DNA of 64,000 nt from Methanothermococcus thermolithotrophicus DSM 2095. GTDB lineage: Archaea; AGJL01; Methanococci; Methanococcales; Methanococcaceae. Under the pieces are notes generated by a model. It was not told the DNA's origin. It was given only the letters and a program-made list of their open reading frames with translations, and did no database searches. Both the position numbers and the translations under genes were made by a program. Where the stretch lies: assembly GCF_946463545.1 (NCBI RefSeq), contig NZ_OX296583.1, positions 1,620,902 to 1,684,901 on the forward strand, in the 5' to 3' direction. The stretch's first letter is position 1, and each line of letters begins with the position of its first letter. Positions 45,456 to 53,093 of this stretch are shown piece by piece.

Positions 45456-45950
45456 ATGTCAGCCATAACAATCAAAAAAGATATAGACGAGATTAAAAGG
45501 AAGCTAACTGAAAAAAATACTGAAGTTTTAATGGTAATAGGTTGCGGTAAATGTGCAAAGATCAGTAAAACTGGAGGTCCTGATGAAGTAAAAGAGATGA
45601 AGAAAATATTAGCTGAAAATGGGTTCAAAATATTTGAACATGATGAATTACCTGATTCCTTAGAAGATAGTTTATGCAAATACGATGCTGTTAAGGCATT
45701 GGCAGAAGATGTTGGAGGGAGCTCCTTTGATTCCATATTGGTACTTGCATGTGGGGCAGGTTTAAAATGTGTTGCAGATAATTTTGAAAATAAAAAAGTG
45801 ATTTCAGGGTTAAACACCATAGGAGTGGGCATAAAAGACAAACTCACATGTATTGCATGCGGTGATTGTAGTTTTGATGACGGCATGTGTAAAAGATTGG
45901 CAATACTTGAAGAGATAAATGAAAATTTGAAAAAATCATATTTTAATTAA
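45456..45950 (+). CDS. MTHFR C-terminal domain (MetV-like) Cys-rich protein
   Basis: This 164-residue protein resembles the methylenetetrahydrofolate reductase C-terminal domain family (MetV-type), which binds an Fe-S cluster or zinc. It has VIGCGKCAKISKTGG, VLACGAGLKCVAD and TCIACGDCSFDDGMCKR. AGGAGG precedes the ATG. Methanogens reduce methylene-H4MPT by an unrelated F420 enzyme, so its role here is unclear. It is the last plus-strand gene of the nif/mod block, and I see no operator ahead of it. Confidence 0.75.
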   Translation: MSAITIKKDIDEIKRKLTEKNTEVLMVIGCGKCAKISKTGGPDEVKEMKKILAENGFKIFEHDELPDSLEDSLCKYDAVKALAEDVGGSSFDSILVLACGAGLKCVADNFENKKVISGLNTIGVGIKDKLTCIACGDCSFDDGMCKRLAILEEINENLKKSYFN

Positions 45951-46002
45951 TTTTATTTTAATATATTTCGCAAGAAGTCCCTTTCTATAAGAGAGACGTA
46001 AT

Positions 46003-46794
46003 TCACAAGGACCTTTTAAAGAATTCATCATATTTATTGATATCATCTTTTTCAGGGCTTTTATTTCCATAATACACTTTTTCAAATATTTCTGTTATTG
46101 TTTCTATTCCCTTAATGTTACCATACCTATTGCATATCTCTCTTGGAGTTAGGGATTTATGGGCATTTAGTTTACTAATAAACCTGCAGTATGCTTTAAT
46201 TATGCCCTCAACATATTTTTTATTGGTTATTAAACTTACAAACATGGGATAAATATCCACTATTTCTTTTTTAATGGCTTCAAATGTATTATTATCATTT
46301 ATACTATCTACTATTGTGTTACCTCTTTTATATCCTCTTTTAATGAATCCCGCAATCACAAACAAAATAAGTGATATGCTCAAAAGCCACATGTTGTTAT
46401 TTTTACCGATTAATCTCGAATTTAAATCATACTCAAAAAATGTCCCTGTATTTATAAAATATTCAACAGAATGTAATCTCATCTGTTCAAGTATCTTCGT
46501 TGGAATGGTTATATTTGATTCCATCATCTCTTCAATGTCGTTATATTCATGTGTTTTTTTATAATAGGTTGCCAAATGCACAACATAGTTTATCTCATGA
46601 TTGTCAAAAATATTTTCAATAGGGACTTTATCTATATCATAAAATGTTATATTATCTAACAAATGGTCTATTCTCCAAGTGTTGGAAAAACTTCTTTTAA
46701 GAATTATTACCTCATAATTTTGATTTATTAATTCCTCTAATAAATGACTTCCTATGAACCCAGTGGCTCCTGTCAGTAGTACTGTTTTGGACAT
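46003..46794 (-). CDS. Chimeric gene: truncated nucleotide-sugar epimerase fused to a DUF4129-like membrane domain
   Basis: Residues 1 to about 128 are the first half of an extended SDR epimerase (VLLTGATGFIGSHLLEEL, VVHLATYYKK, INTGTFFEYDLNSRL). The sequence then changes abruptly into a membrane helix (MWLLSISLILFVIAGFIKRG) and a cytosolic domain with the DUF4129 pattern (IIKAYCRFISKL, LTPREICNRYG, EIFEKVYYG). The epimerase catalytic YxxxK is missing. This looks like a deletion fusion at about 46405-46416 between an rfbF-linked epimerase and a DUF4129 gene. The ATG at 46794 follows GGTGGG, 8 bp after rfbF. Confidence 0.72.
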   Translation of the reverse strand: MSKTVLLTGATGFIGSHLLEELINQNYEVIILKRSFSNTWRIDHLLDNITFYDIDKVPIENIFDNHEINYVVHLATYYKKTHEYNDIEEMMESNITIPTKILEQMRLHSVEYFINTGTFFEYDLNSRLIGKNNNMWLLSISLILFVIAGFIKRGYKRGNTIVDSINDNNTFEAIKKEIVDIYPMFVSLITNKKYVEGIIKAYCRFISKLNAHKSLTPREICNRYGNIKGIETITEIFEKVYYGNKSPEKDDINKYDEFFKRSL

Positions 46795-46802
46795 TATCCC
46801 AC

Positions 46803-47576
46803 CTATTCTTTCCATATTTTCCATGGTGCATTGCCTGAGCTCCACATTTCTTCCAAGTCCATCTTATCTTTTAATTTATCCATAGGTTTCCAGAAACCGT
46901 CATGGAAATAAGCCATTAATTCCCCATCTTTTGATAATTTTTCCAGAGGTTCTCTTTCCCATATTGTATTGTCGTCTTTTATGTAGTTAATTACTTCTGG
47001 CTCCAATACAAAAAACCCCCCATTTATCCAGCTATCTTTATTGTCCATTTTCTCAGCAAAACTTGTAACTTTATTGTTTTCCAATTTTAATGCCCCAAAT
47101 CTTCCCTCAGGCTGTGTCGCAGTAACTGTTGCCAGCTTACCATGGCTTCTGTGAAATTCAATGAGCTCTTTTATGTTAATATTTCCTACTCCATCACCAT
47201 AAGTTAGCATAAATGTCTCATCATCTAAGTATTTGGCCACCCTCTTGAGTCTACCGCCAGTCATTGTATTGAGTCCAGTATCTACAAGAGTAACCTTCCA
47301 TGGTTCAGAATAGTTGTTGTGTATTTCCATACTGTTATTTTTAATATCTATTGTTACATCACTATTATGCAAAAAGTAATTGGCAAAATACTCTTTTATA
47401 ACATATCCTTTATATCCAAGGCATATCACAAAATCATTAAATCCATAAGTAGAATATATTTTCATAATATGCCATAAAATTGGTTTTCCCCCAATTTCTA
47501 CCATTGGCTTTGGTATGCTGTGAGTTTCTTCTGCCAATCTTGTTCCAAAGCCTCCTGCTAAAATTACTACTTTCAT
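46803..47576 (-). CDS. rfbF: Glucose-1-phosphate cytidylyltransferase
   Basis: This 257-residue enzyme forms CDP-glucose, entry to CDP-dideoxysugars. It has [20 protein letters not shown], the RfbF-specific [23 protein letters not shown] and [11 protein letters not shown]. The rest of the pathway (rfbG, rfbH) is not in the window, and the following epimerase gene is truncated. The CDP-sugar pathway therefore looks decayed here unless completed elsewhere. Its C terminus is intact and of normal length. Confidence 0.9.
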   Translation of the reverse strand: MKVVILAGGFGTRLAEETHSIPKPMVEIGGKPILWHIMKIYSTYGFNDFVICLGYKGYVIKEYFANYFLHNSDVTIDIKNNSMEIHNNYSEPWKVTLVDTGLNTMTGGRLKRVAKYLDDETFMLTYGDGVGNINIKELIEFHRSHGKLATVTATQPEGRFGALKLENNKVTSFAEKMDNKDSWINGGFFVLEPEVINYIKDDNTIWEREPLEKLSKDGELMAYFHDGFWKPMDKLKDKMDLEEMWSSGNAPWKIWKE

Positions 47577-48151
47577 AGTTTCACCATTACACTTAATTTA
47601 AAGTAATGTTACTAAAAAATTCATCATATTGTTAAATTCTAGTCCCCTTTTGTTAAAATGCCCCATATGGAAGATAAATTTAATAAAGAGTTATTAGCAT
47701 ATATAAATTACCCTCAGAGCTCCGTTAATCCCAACTAAACCAACACTCTAACAACCTTCCTAACTTTCATATTCTTAGAAGTCAGAGTATAGTAACTAAC
47801 TGTATAATAATTTATAACTTTATTATATCAATAAATTATAAATAATTATTCCTAATTTTCAAAATAAAAGGAAAAGCATGAAAGATATATTAAATCAACG
47901 AATCCAGAAATAAAATTAATTTAATTACGCAATTAAAACATATAAAAAATTAACTGAAAAAATAGAAAAATCCCATAATTAAAATAAAACTACCAGTATT
48001 TTAAAACGAAACAAGACAGTAGAAGAGCAGACCTATGCAGATGATTAAATGATCATTCTTAACCACATGAAATCAACTGAGCTCCCAAAATACATAAAAT
48101 ATCGGAGCTCCCTAAATGAAAAATTATAGTCATATTAAATTGAGGGCATAA
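47577..48151. other. Gene-poor AT-rich region with a degraded ORF and GAGCTC repeats
   Basis: I find no intact gene. The plus strand from about 47877 shows a broken reading frame (MKDILNQRIQK, then several stops, then TVEEQTYADD and MIILNHMKSTELPKYIKY at about 48010-48115) that may be a decayed gene. One copy of the AACTGAGCTC / TATCGGAGCTCC repeat family lies at 48070-48111. Confidence 0.45.
48070..48111 (+). repeat. GAGCTC-type intergenic repeat, copy A
   Basis: AAATCAACTGAGCTC (48070-48084) and TATCGGAGCTCC (48100-48111), followed by CTAAATGAAAAATTAT. The same two words in the same order occur at 49133-49177, and one or the other recurs at 49281, 52046 and 53008. Confidence 0.7.
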
Positions 48152-48580
48152 TTATAAAAACCTAATAAGTTGTATGTATTCTTTTTTTATTTCGTTACCT
48201 ATATTATCTTTTTTAACATCCAATCTTTTTTGTAGTTGTTTAAACCTGTTTTTCTCATAGAACTTAATTAATTTTTCATTATTTAAGGTCTCAATTAAAA
48301 CAACTCTTCCACCAACAACTTCATGGGCATCATAAATATTGGAAATAGCACTTTCTAATAGATAACTCCCACTAATCTCATTCCAAAATATATCATTTTT
48401 TCCCAACTGTCCGATTAAATAAATTGGAAACTCTGTTTTATCTTTTGAAATTCCATCTAATCTTTTCAACGTCTTCTTTGAAACTTCTTCAACAATTTTT
48501 AAAATAGACGATGTTAAAGTAAAGTACCCTAAAATATTGGTGGTTCCTTTTTTCATAACCAAATATGTTCTGCTTTTGTT

Positions 48581-48646
48581 TTTTTATTCAATCACCTGAA
48601 CGAAGTGAAGGTGAGTTATAAAAATCACGAAGCGATTTTTATTCAA
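48581..48646 (-). repeat. Two-hairpin palindromic element, copy E6 (breaks the GNAT gene)
   Basis: Arms ATAAAAATC / GATTTTTAT close over a GAA loop with one internal mismatch (48618-48642), then hinge AACTC (minus-strand sense), then TCACCT / AGGTGA (48592-48614). TTTTTATTCAA occurs at both ends (48581-48591 and 48636-48646), 55 bp apart, either as a target duplication or as part of the element ends. Confidence 0.8.
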
Positions 48647-48729
48647 ATAAAATAGAAGAATTTTTTAAAAAATTTTCCACATCTATATTTTTAGAGCATT
48701 TAAATGTATTGAGTAAGTTTTTAACTTTT

Positions 48730-48774
48730 CGTAGCGAAGCGGAGAGCAACGAAATGCGAAACATTTCGTCTAAT
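48730..48774 (-). repeat. Two-hairpin palindromic element, copy E8 (inside the GNAT gene)
   Basis: On the minus strand ATTAGA precedes an 8-bp stem ACGAAATG / CATTTCGT with a 5-nt loop, hinge TTGCTC and a GC-rich second stretch around CCGCTTCGC. It closely matches E9 in its left end and hinge. It keeps the reading frame, adding roughly LDEMFRISLLSASLRK. Confidence 0.75.
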
Positions 48775-48811
48775 TCTTTACCATGGTTATTTAATAGGAT
48801 TTTTAAAGGAA

Positions 48812-48988
48812 TTATAACGGCATGTTCTTCGCCCATTTAACCCCCTCTTTTAATGCCGTCCTTGTTCTTATCCTGATCTCTTCTGATATTGGTGATTCTT
48901 TTGAAGGTTTTTCCAATTCCTCCAATAACCATTTAGCAACTTTTTTATCTTTAATAATACAAACACCCTCTTCCAATAATGTTGCCAT
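48812..48988 (-). CDS. Small protein preceding the GNAT gene, possible antitoxin
   Basis: This 58-residue helical protein (MATLLEEGVCIIKDKKVAKW at the start, RTRTALKEGVKWAKNMPL at the end) is not a family I recognise. GGTGA precedes ATG 48988. Its 3' end overlaps the GNAT start by 25 bp, the tight arrangement expected of an antitoxin-toxin pair, which is the only ground for the antitoxin suggestion. Confidence 0.6.
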   Translation of the reverse strand: MATLLEEGVCIIKDKKVAKWLLEELEKPSKESPISEEIRIRTRTALKEGVKWAKNMPL

Positions 48989-49132
48989 AATTTCACCCAA
49001 TTATCACATTTATCAAATTATCAATATTTTATTTGCAACAACCCGTATCTACGTGTGAGTTACCATTTTATTATATTATATCCACAACAATATATAAATT
49101 ATTGGATATATTAGAGCTCACCTTAACCACTA

Positions 49133-49177
49133 AAATCAACTGAGCTCTGAACATATAAAGACACTTATCGGAGCTCC
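49133..49177 (+). repeat. GAGCTC-type intergenic repeat, copy B
   Basis: AAATCAACTGAGCTC (49133-49147) and TATCGGAGCTCC (49166-49177), followed by CTAAATGAAAGATTATTAAAA. It lies in the 323-bp gap between the antitoxin-like gene and the MNT gene, in which I see no other gene. Further GAGCTC words flank it at 49114 and 49200. Confidence 0.7.
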
Positions 49178-49280
49178 TCTAAATGAAAGATTATTAAAAG
49201 AGCTCACCTGAATCCTCGTGACAGTTACTATCGAAATATTAAATAGTAATGGTTAATATATTATAATTATATTTTCTATA

Positions 49281-49295
49281 AAATCAACTGAGCTC
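49281..49295 (+). repeat. GAGCTC-type intergenic repeat, half copy E
   Basis: A third exact AAATCAACTGAGCTC, 17 bp before the start of the MNT gene and overlapping its likely leader. Confidence 0.6.
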
Positions 49296-49311
49296 CTATC
49301 ATGGTGAAATT

Positions 49312-49728
49312 ATGGAATTATTCAAGCAATTAAAAGAAGATTTTAAAGAATATAAACATTCTTGCATGGGAATAATTCTCTTTGGTTCTTATGCAACGGG
49401 GGATTTTACTAAAAAAAGCGATATTGATGTATGTATTGTAAATCCAAAAGATAATAATTACTATTTTGAAATATTGAGAAAATTAGGGGGAAAATACGAT
49501 TTAAAAATTTTCGAGGAGCTCCCACTATATATTCAAATTAACATAATCAAAAACTTCAAAGGTAATGTAATATATGGTGATGAGTTAGAGCTCTCGGAGT
49601 ATTTTTATAAGTTTAGAAAACTTTGGAGGGATATGGAACATAGGATTAAGGAAAATACTTTTTCAAGCGTTAGGGAAAAAATTCTTTTAAGGAGGAAATT
49701 CAATGAGCGAATCAAAGAATTCCAGTAG
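49312..49728 (+). CDS. MNT-type nucleotidyltransferase, probable antitoxin of the HEPN pair
   Basis: This 138-residue minimal nucleotidyltransferase has IILFGSYATGDFTKKSDIDV, the GS-x10-DxD catalytic core (residues about 21-40). MNT proteins are paired with HEPN toxins, which they neutralise, in known cases by AMPylation near the HEPN active site. The HEPN gene follows with a 26-bp overlap. GGTGA precedes the ATG. Length and C-terminal basic helix are typical. Confidence 0.88.
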   Translation: MELFKQLKEDFKEYKHSCMGIILFGSYATGDFTKKSDIDVCIVNPKDNNYYFEILRKLGGKYDLKIFEELPLYIQINIIKNFKGNVIYGDELELSEYFYKFRKLWRDMEHRIKENTFSSVREKILLRRKFNERIKEFQ

Positions 49729-50170
49729 ATTGAATAGGTACTTTAAAAAACTTGAAAAGTTCGAAGAGGAATACGATATAATTCAAAAATATGATATTAC
49801 AGATGAGATTACCCAAAGAGCTCTGATGTATTCCCTACAAATATGTGTGGAAGTTTCTATGGATATTGTAGCAATGATTGTAAAAGATATTGGGGCAGTA
49901 GTTGAAGATGATTACTCAAATATAAAAACACTTACTGACAAAAAAATATTATCTGAGGAAGATGCAGCCCTTTTAAAATTATACAATGGATTAAGGATTG
50001 AACAAAACTCTTCGAGTTTTGTAGCTCTCCGCTCCTTCGGAGCTCCGAATGCAATAGTTCATAAATACGATAATATTAATCTCGAGGTAGTTAAAGACGG
50101 CTTGCATGGGATTGATGAAGTGTATGAAATTATTATTAAGTTAATAGAAGCATTTGAGAAAATAGATTAA
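49703..50170 (+). CDS. HEPN (HepT/DUF86-like) toxin with a palindromic element in its active-site motif
   Basis: This 155-residue helical protein pairs with the MNT antitoxin. The HepT catalytic motif R-x4-6-H-x-Y would be LRNAIVHKY. Here it reads LR, then 17 inserted residues (IEQNSSSFVALRSFGAP), then NAIVHKYDNI. The insert is exactly element E4 (51 bp, in-frame). The motif Arg is thus displaced from its His, although the insert brings another Arg nine residues before the Asn-side His. The toxin is probably weakened or inactive. GGAGG precedes the ATG. Confidence 0.85.
   Translation: MSESKNSSRLNRYFKKLEKFEEEYDIIQKYDITDEITQRALMYSLQICVEVSMDIVAMIVKDIGAVVEDDYSNIKTLTDKKILSEEDAALLKLYNGLRIEQNSSSFVALRSFGAPNAIVHKYDNINLEVVKDGLHGIDEVYEIIIKLIEAFEKID
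49997..50047 (+). repeat. Two-hairpin palindromic element, copy E4 (in-frame inside the HEPN gene)
   Basis: ATTGAA, then a perfect 9-bp stem ACAAAACTC / GAGTTTTGT around TTC, hinge TAGCTC, then GCTCC / GGAGC around TTC. Its 51 bp equal exactly 17 codons and can be removed to restore a normal HepT motif. Confidence 0.88.
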
Positions 50171-50267
50171 TTAAAAGATTTTTATATTTTTCTTCAAAAG
50201 CTTATTATTAAAAAAGAACTTATATCATAACCAATATATTTTTTTCAATTTATCCCAAACATAAAAA

Positions 50268-50331
50268 ATATCAGAACTCCCATAAATGAAAATTATTAAA
50301 AATTCCATACTCCATATAAATAACTGAGCTC
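50268..50331 (+). repeat. GAGCTC-type intergenic repeat, degenerate copy C
   Basis: ATATCAGAACTCCCATAAAT (a variant of TATCGGAGCTCC with its usual right flank) is followed by AAATGAAAATTATTAAAA and then AACTGAGCTC at 50322-50331. It occupies the gap between the HEPN gene and the convergent ATPase gene. Confidence 0.5.
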
Positions 50332-50354
50332 TGAAAACATAAACTAAATGAAAA

Positions 50355-51446
50355 TTAAACCACCTTTTTAATAGCATTCCAAATTAAAAATGATTGTGGT
50401 TTTAATGTTCCTTCTTGTGGGTTTAGGAATAATATATTTTCTTTGATTAAATAAATATACACGAGGGTAGGAATTTCTTTTTTTGAAATGGTATATTTAT
50501 CTTTAAATAGGCTTAATGATTTTAAAATATCTTCTTTTTCAATTTCTACAATATTTTCCCCAATTTTTACCTTTGGTTTTAAATAATCCATAATTTCAAA
50601 TTTCGCATCTAATTTTTGAATTTCATCATTCAGTAGGAACCCCAAAACTTCATTTAAATCTTTAAAACTACTTTCTTCAACTACATAAGCTATATCCTTT
50701 GGTTTCCCCCCAACATATGAATATATTTTTTCTTTATCACTATCAGAGAGTGCGACCCCATTTTCTTTTGCTAAAAAGCCCATAAATGCTATTGCAGTTT
50801 CCTTATCAAAATCATCAACTAAAAGATGTTTTGCCCTACCTTCGAGCTCCCCAGTATTATACACATATTCAGCAAATAGACTATCAGAAGTTAAACAAAA
50901 CACATGGCATAAGTGCTGTTCCTTTGTTAGTGAGACTAAGAATTGAAATAGTTCTTTTAATAGGTATTTTTGACCATTTGTGGTTACTTCCTTTATCATC
51001 TGAAGTTCGTCGAGAATTAAAATAGGGGTTCTACCACTCTTTTTAGTTTCTAAAACCACATCATTTAAATACTGAAAGGCATCGTTTATTTTTTCTTCAA
51101 ATAGTTTGTTAAATTCTACTTCTGGAATGGGAATTCCTGTTAAAGTTTTTGTGGTTTTAGTGATTAGATTTATTACCTCTGATTTGTCCTTTATTTTTTC
51201 TAAGATTCCCTCTTTTTTTGTGGTAAATATCGCCTCTATGAAGTCTCTTTTTTCAGATATTAGGTAGGTTCTAAAATTTATATAAAATACTTTGTAATTA
51301 TCGTCTAATTTGTTGTTTATTATATGGTTGATTAAAGTAGTTTTACCACTGTTTATGGAACCGTAGATGAAATAGATATCATTTGGCTCTTTGTTCAAAA
51401 TGTGAAGGATTTCTTTAATTTCCTTTTCTCTGTTGAAGAATTTCAT
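50355..51446 (-). CDS. Archaeal ATPase (P-loop STAND/AAA-like, PF01637 type)
   Basis: This 363-residue protein begins [12 protein letters not shown], with Walker [17 protein letters not shown] (about residues 28-43) and Walker [28 protein letters not shown] is a later conserved segment of the archaeal ATPase family found abundantly in Methanocaldococcus and relatives. Such genes are often associated with mobile or variable DNA. GGTGA precedes the ATG. Function is unknown, and it stands alone on the minus strand. Confidence 0.85.
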   Translation of the reverse strand: MKFFNREKEIKEILHILNKEPNDIYFIYGSINSGKTTLINHIINNKLDDNYKVFYINFRTYLISEKRDFIEAIFTTKKEGILEKIKDKSEVINLITKTTKTLTGIPIPEVEFNKLFEEKINDAFQYLNDVVLETKKSGRTPILILDELQMIKEVTTNGQKYLLKELFQFLVSLTKEQHLCHVFCLTSDSLFAEYVYNTGELEGRAKHLLVDDFDKETAIAFMGFLAKENGVALSDSDKEKIYSYVGGKPKDIAYVVEESSFKDLNEVLGFLLNDEIQKLDAKFEIMDYLKPKVKIGENIVEIEKEDILKSLSLFKDKYTISKKEIPTLVYIYLIKENILFLNPQEGTLKPQSFLIWNAIKKVV

Positions 51447-51516
51447 AGTTTCACCAATATAAAATGTGTGAAGAGCAGTATTTCAAACTTACCACGGTAA
51501 TAAAACAGTCTTAACT

Positions 51517-51607
51517 GAGCTCATCTTAACTCATTATATATAAAAAATAAAACTTAGATTTATATTCCTATTCAAATTTATGAATAAACTGATAACTGCC
51601 GGAGCTC
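51517..51607 (+). repeat. GAGCTC-type intergenic repeat, diverged copy D
   Basis: TTAACTGAGCTC (51511-51522) and, 80 bp later, CGGAGCTCCCCTAAAT (51600-51615). The distance between the two words is greater than in copies A and B. The whole stretch lies in the upstream flank of the ATPase gene. Confidence 0.45.
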
Positions 51608-51626
51608 CCCTAAATTAAATCTAAGT

Positions 51627-51675
51627 ATTAGACGAAATCACGAAGTGATTTCCTTGCTCTCTTGCCACACAAGAG
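51627..51675 (+). repeat. Two-hairpin palindromic element, copy E9
   Basis: ATTAGA, then a perfect stem GAAATCAC / GTGATTTC around GAA (51634-51652), hinge TTGCTC, then CTCTTG / CAAGAG around CCACA (51659-51675). It is intergenic and shares its left end and hinge with E8, while both stems differ. Confidence 0.82.
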
Positions 51676-51716
51676 AAAAGAATTATTTATTATTTTTTTC
51701 CAGTAATTCTATAATT

Positions 51717-51875
51717 CTATCCAATTTTTCGTTCATCAATTCCATCTGCCCAACCTAAATTTTCTATTTTATCTCTAAATCCTACATGTTGAGTTTCCGA
51801 AGCGTAGCTTCGGGTTACAAAATCCGGAGGATTTTGTTCAATTCCGTATATCCTTAACTCATAAGTGGTTGCCAC
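51717..51875 (-). CDS. Small, probably degenerate gene carrying palindromic element E5
   Basis: The frame starts at GTG 51875 behind AGGTGA with ATTYELRIYG, then runs through element E5 (IEQNPPDFVTRSYASETQ) into HVGFRDKIENLG and stops. A different frame just downstream continues plausibly as MELMNEKLDRIIELLEKNNK, a short coiled-coil end that terminates near 51688. The natural protein was probably about 60 residues and has suffered both an insertion and a frameshift. Family unknown. Confidence 0.5.
   Translation of the reverse strand: MATTYELRIYGIEQNPPDFVTRSYASETQHVGFRDKIENLGWADGIDERKIG
51797..51842 (-). repeat. Two-hairpin palindromic element, copy E5 (inside a small gene)
   Basis: On the minus strand ATTGAA, then a perfect 9-bp stem ACAAAATCC / GGATTTTGT around TCC, hinge TAACCC, then a perfect 7-bp stem CCGAAGC / GCTTCGG around TAC. 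It keeps the reading frame of the small gene. Confidence 0.85.
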
Positions 51876-52045
51876 ATTCTCACCTGATAATCTATTATTA
51901 TATATCATTCACATTTTTAAACATACGGTTCAAATCCTATCTAACAGTAGTATCAAAGTTCAAAACCTGACTTTCAAATATCAATTATAACAATAATAAA
52001 CATTGATTTACTCATTTCATAAAATTTATTTTTAGGGGACGTATT

Positions 52046-52057
52046 TATCGGAGCTCC
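52046..52057 (+). repeat. GAGCTC-type intergenic repeat, half copy F
   Basis: Exact TATCGGAGCTCC, immediately before the 3' end of the ATPase/DUF234 pseudogene. Confidence 0.55.
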
Positions 52058-52062
52058 CGTTC

Positions 52063-52930
52063 TTATCTTCTAAAATCATCCAAATCATAAACCAAATAAT
52101 TCTCTTCTCGAAGCTCCTCCTTACCATCAATACTTTTTGCTATCAGACAAAAATAATAATTTTCAGATTTCAAATTAACAAGTTGTGATTTTCTTTCCAA
52201 ATCCTTTAAAATCCCTCTCGCCTCTCGTAATGTCAATTTCTTCCATTTTACTTCTGCAAATAAAACCTTTTCATTATTCTTAGACATTGCCACAATATCT
52301 ATTTCTTCACCTTTATGCCACCATCTGCCTATTTTGGAAAATCTAAATGGGAGCTCCCCTTTTTTTGAAAGATTAAGTAAAAACTCTTTTGCAATATCTT
52401 CGAATATATGTCCTAAATACTGGTTAAATCGTAAAAAATCTATAGTATAAGTTTCAATTTCTATCTCTCCCTTATTAGGATATACAAAATTAAACCAAAA
52501 TCTAAAAAAATTGTCTTTTATTTTATACTGCCCCTTCTTACTCTTTGGACTATCAGTAATTGGAATTTCTCTTTCAACAAACTCCAAATTTATCAGTGTT
52601 TTTAAGTATTTGGGCAAATCATTTGCCCTAATTCCCGTAAAGTTAGATATTTCGCTGATTCTATTATATCCCAAAGCTATTGCTTCAAGTATAAAATAAT
52701 ACCTATGGACATCCCCAACTCTTCCTCAAAATAAACTCTGGTTCTTCATACAATATAGAGGTCTTTTTAAAAACATTTTGTAGGAGCTTCTCTTCAAAAT
52801 TCTTTCCAAAAAATAGTTGAAATATATTGGGGAAAACTCATCGGTTATCACTACGGTTCTTTTACATTTACACATATCAGAAATTCAAGGGCATTTCTAA
52901 AGTCTTTCACTGTTTTTCACTTCAACAGAC
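52063..52930 (-). pseudogene. Archaeal ATPase with C-terminal DUF234 domain, decayed
   Basis: The intact part (52063-52674) encodes about 200 C-terminal residues of the archaeal ATPase/DUF234 family: ILEAIALGYNRISEISNFTG (HTH region), YKIKDNFFRFWFNFVYP and the nuclease-like GEEIDIVAMSKNNEKVLFAE with WKK following. Upstream, pieces of the same protein appear in shifted frames (SILYEEPEFILREELG, VVITDEFSPIYFNYF), with stops between them. The P-loop domain is missing. This is therefore a remnant, and a GAGCTC repeat flanks each end. Confidence 0.75.
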
Positions 52931-53007
52931 GGTAGATCGTATTTTTTAGATATTGTTAAATTATATTTTTAAACCTAGTTCTGAAAAAAATAAAAAAATA
53001 AAAAATA

Positions 53008-53019
53008 TATCGGAGCTCC
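53008..53019 (+). repeat. GAGCTC-type intergenic repeat, half copy G
   Basis: Exact TATCGGAGCTCC in the AT-rich gap (52931-53093) between the ATPase remnant and the 3' end of mrtA. Nothing else is seen in that gap. Confidence 0.55.
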
Positions 53020-53093
53020 AATAATACGTTATTTTTAAAATAGAATAAGACCTTCTATTTTTATAAAAGCAATTCCAAAGGATTTACCTCGAT

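Larger units (their letters stand above)
48152..48836 (-). pseudogene. GNAT-type acetyltransferase (toxin-like), interrupted by two palindromic elements
   Basis: The reading runs from ATG 48836 (GAGGGGG 7 nt ahead). VIIPLKILLNNHGKE and NLLNTFKCSKNIDVENFLK form the N terminus. After a stop inside element E6 it resumes in another segment as SRTYLVMKKG, ILGYFTLTSS, PIYLIGQLGKND, VVGGRVVLIETL and KLIKFYEKNRFK. This is the layout of small GNAT proteins related to TacT toxins. Element E8 adds about 15 in-frame residues near the N terminus. E6 brings a TAA and separates the N-terminal third from the acetyl-CoA domain, so the gene is almost certainly inactive. It overlaps a small upstream gene by 25 bp, like a toxin-antitoxin pair. 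Confidence 0.75.

Noticed and set aside
48581-48646. The 11-bp direct repeat around E6 as proof of a target-site duplication
   Set aside because: The repeat overlaps the stem-1 arm, and the sequence GATTGAAT also follows the second hairpin in E10, so it may be part of the element. Kept as one of two readings, not as a claim.
51921-51940. GGTTCAAATCC, a tRNA T-arm-like word
   Set aside because: No matching T-stem, acceptor stem, anticodon arm or CCA could be assembled around it.
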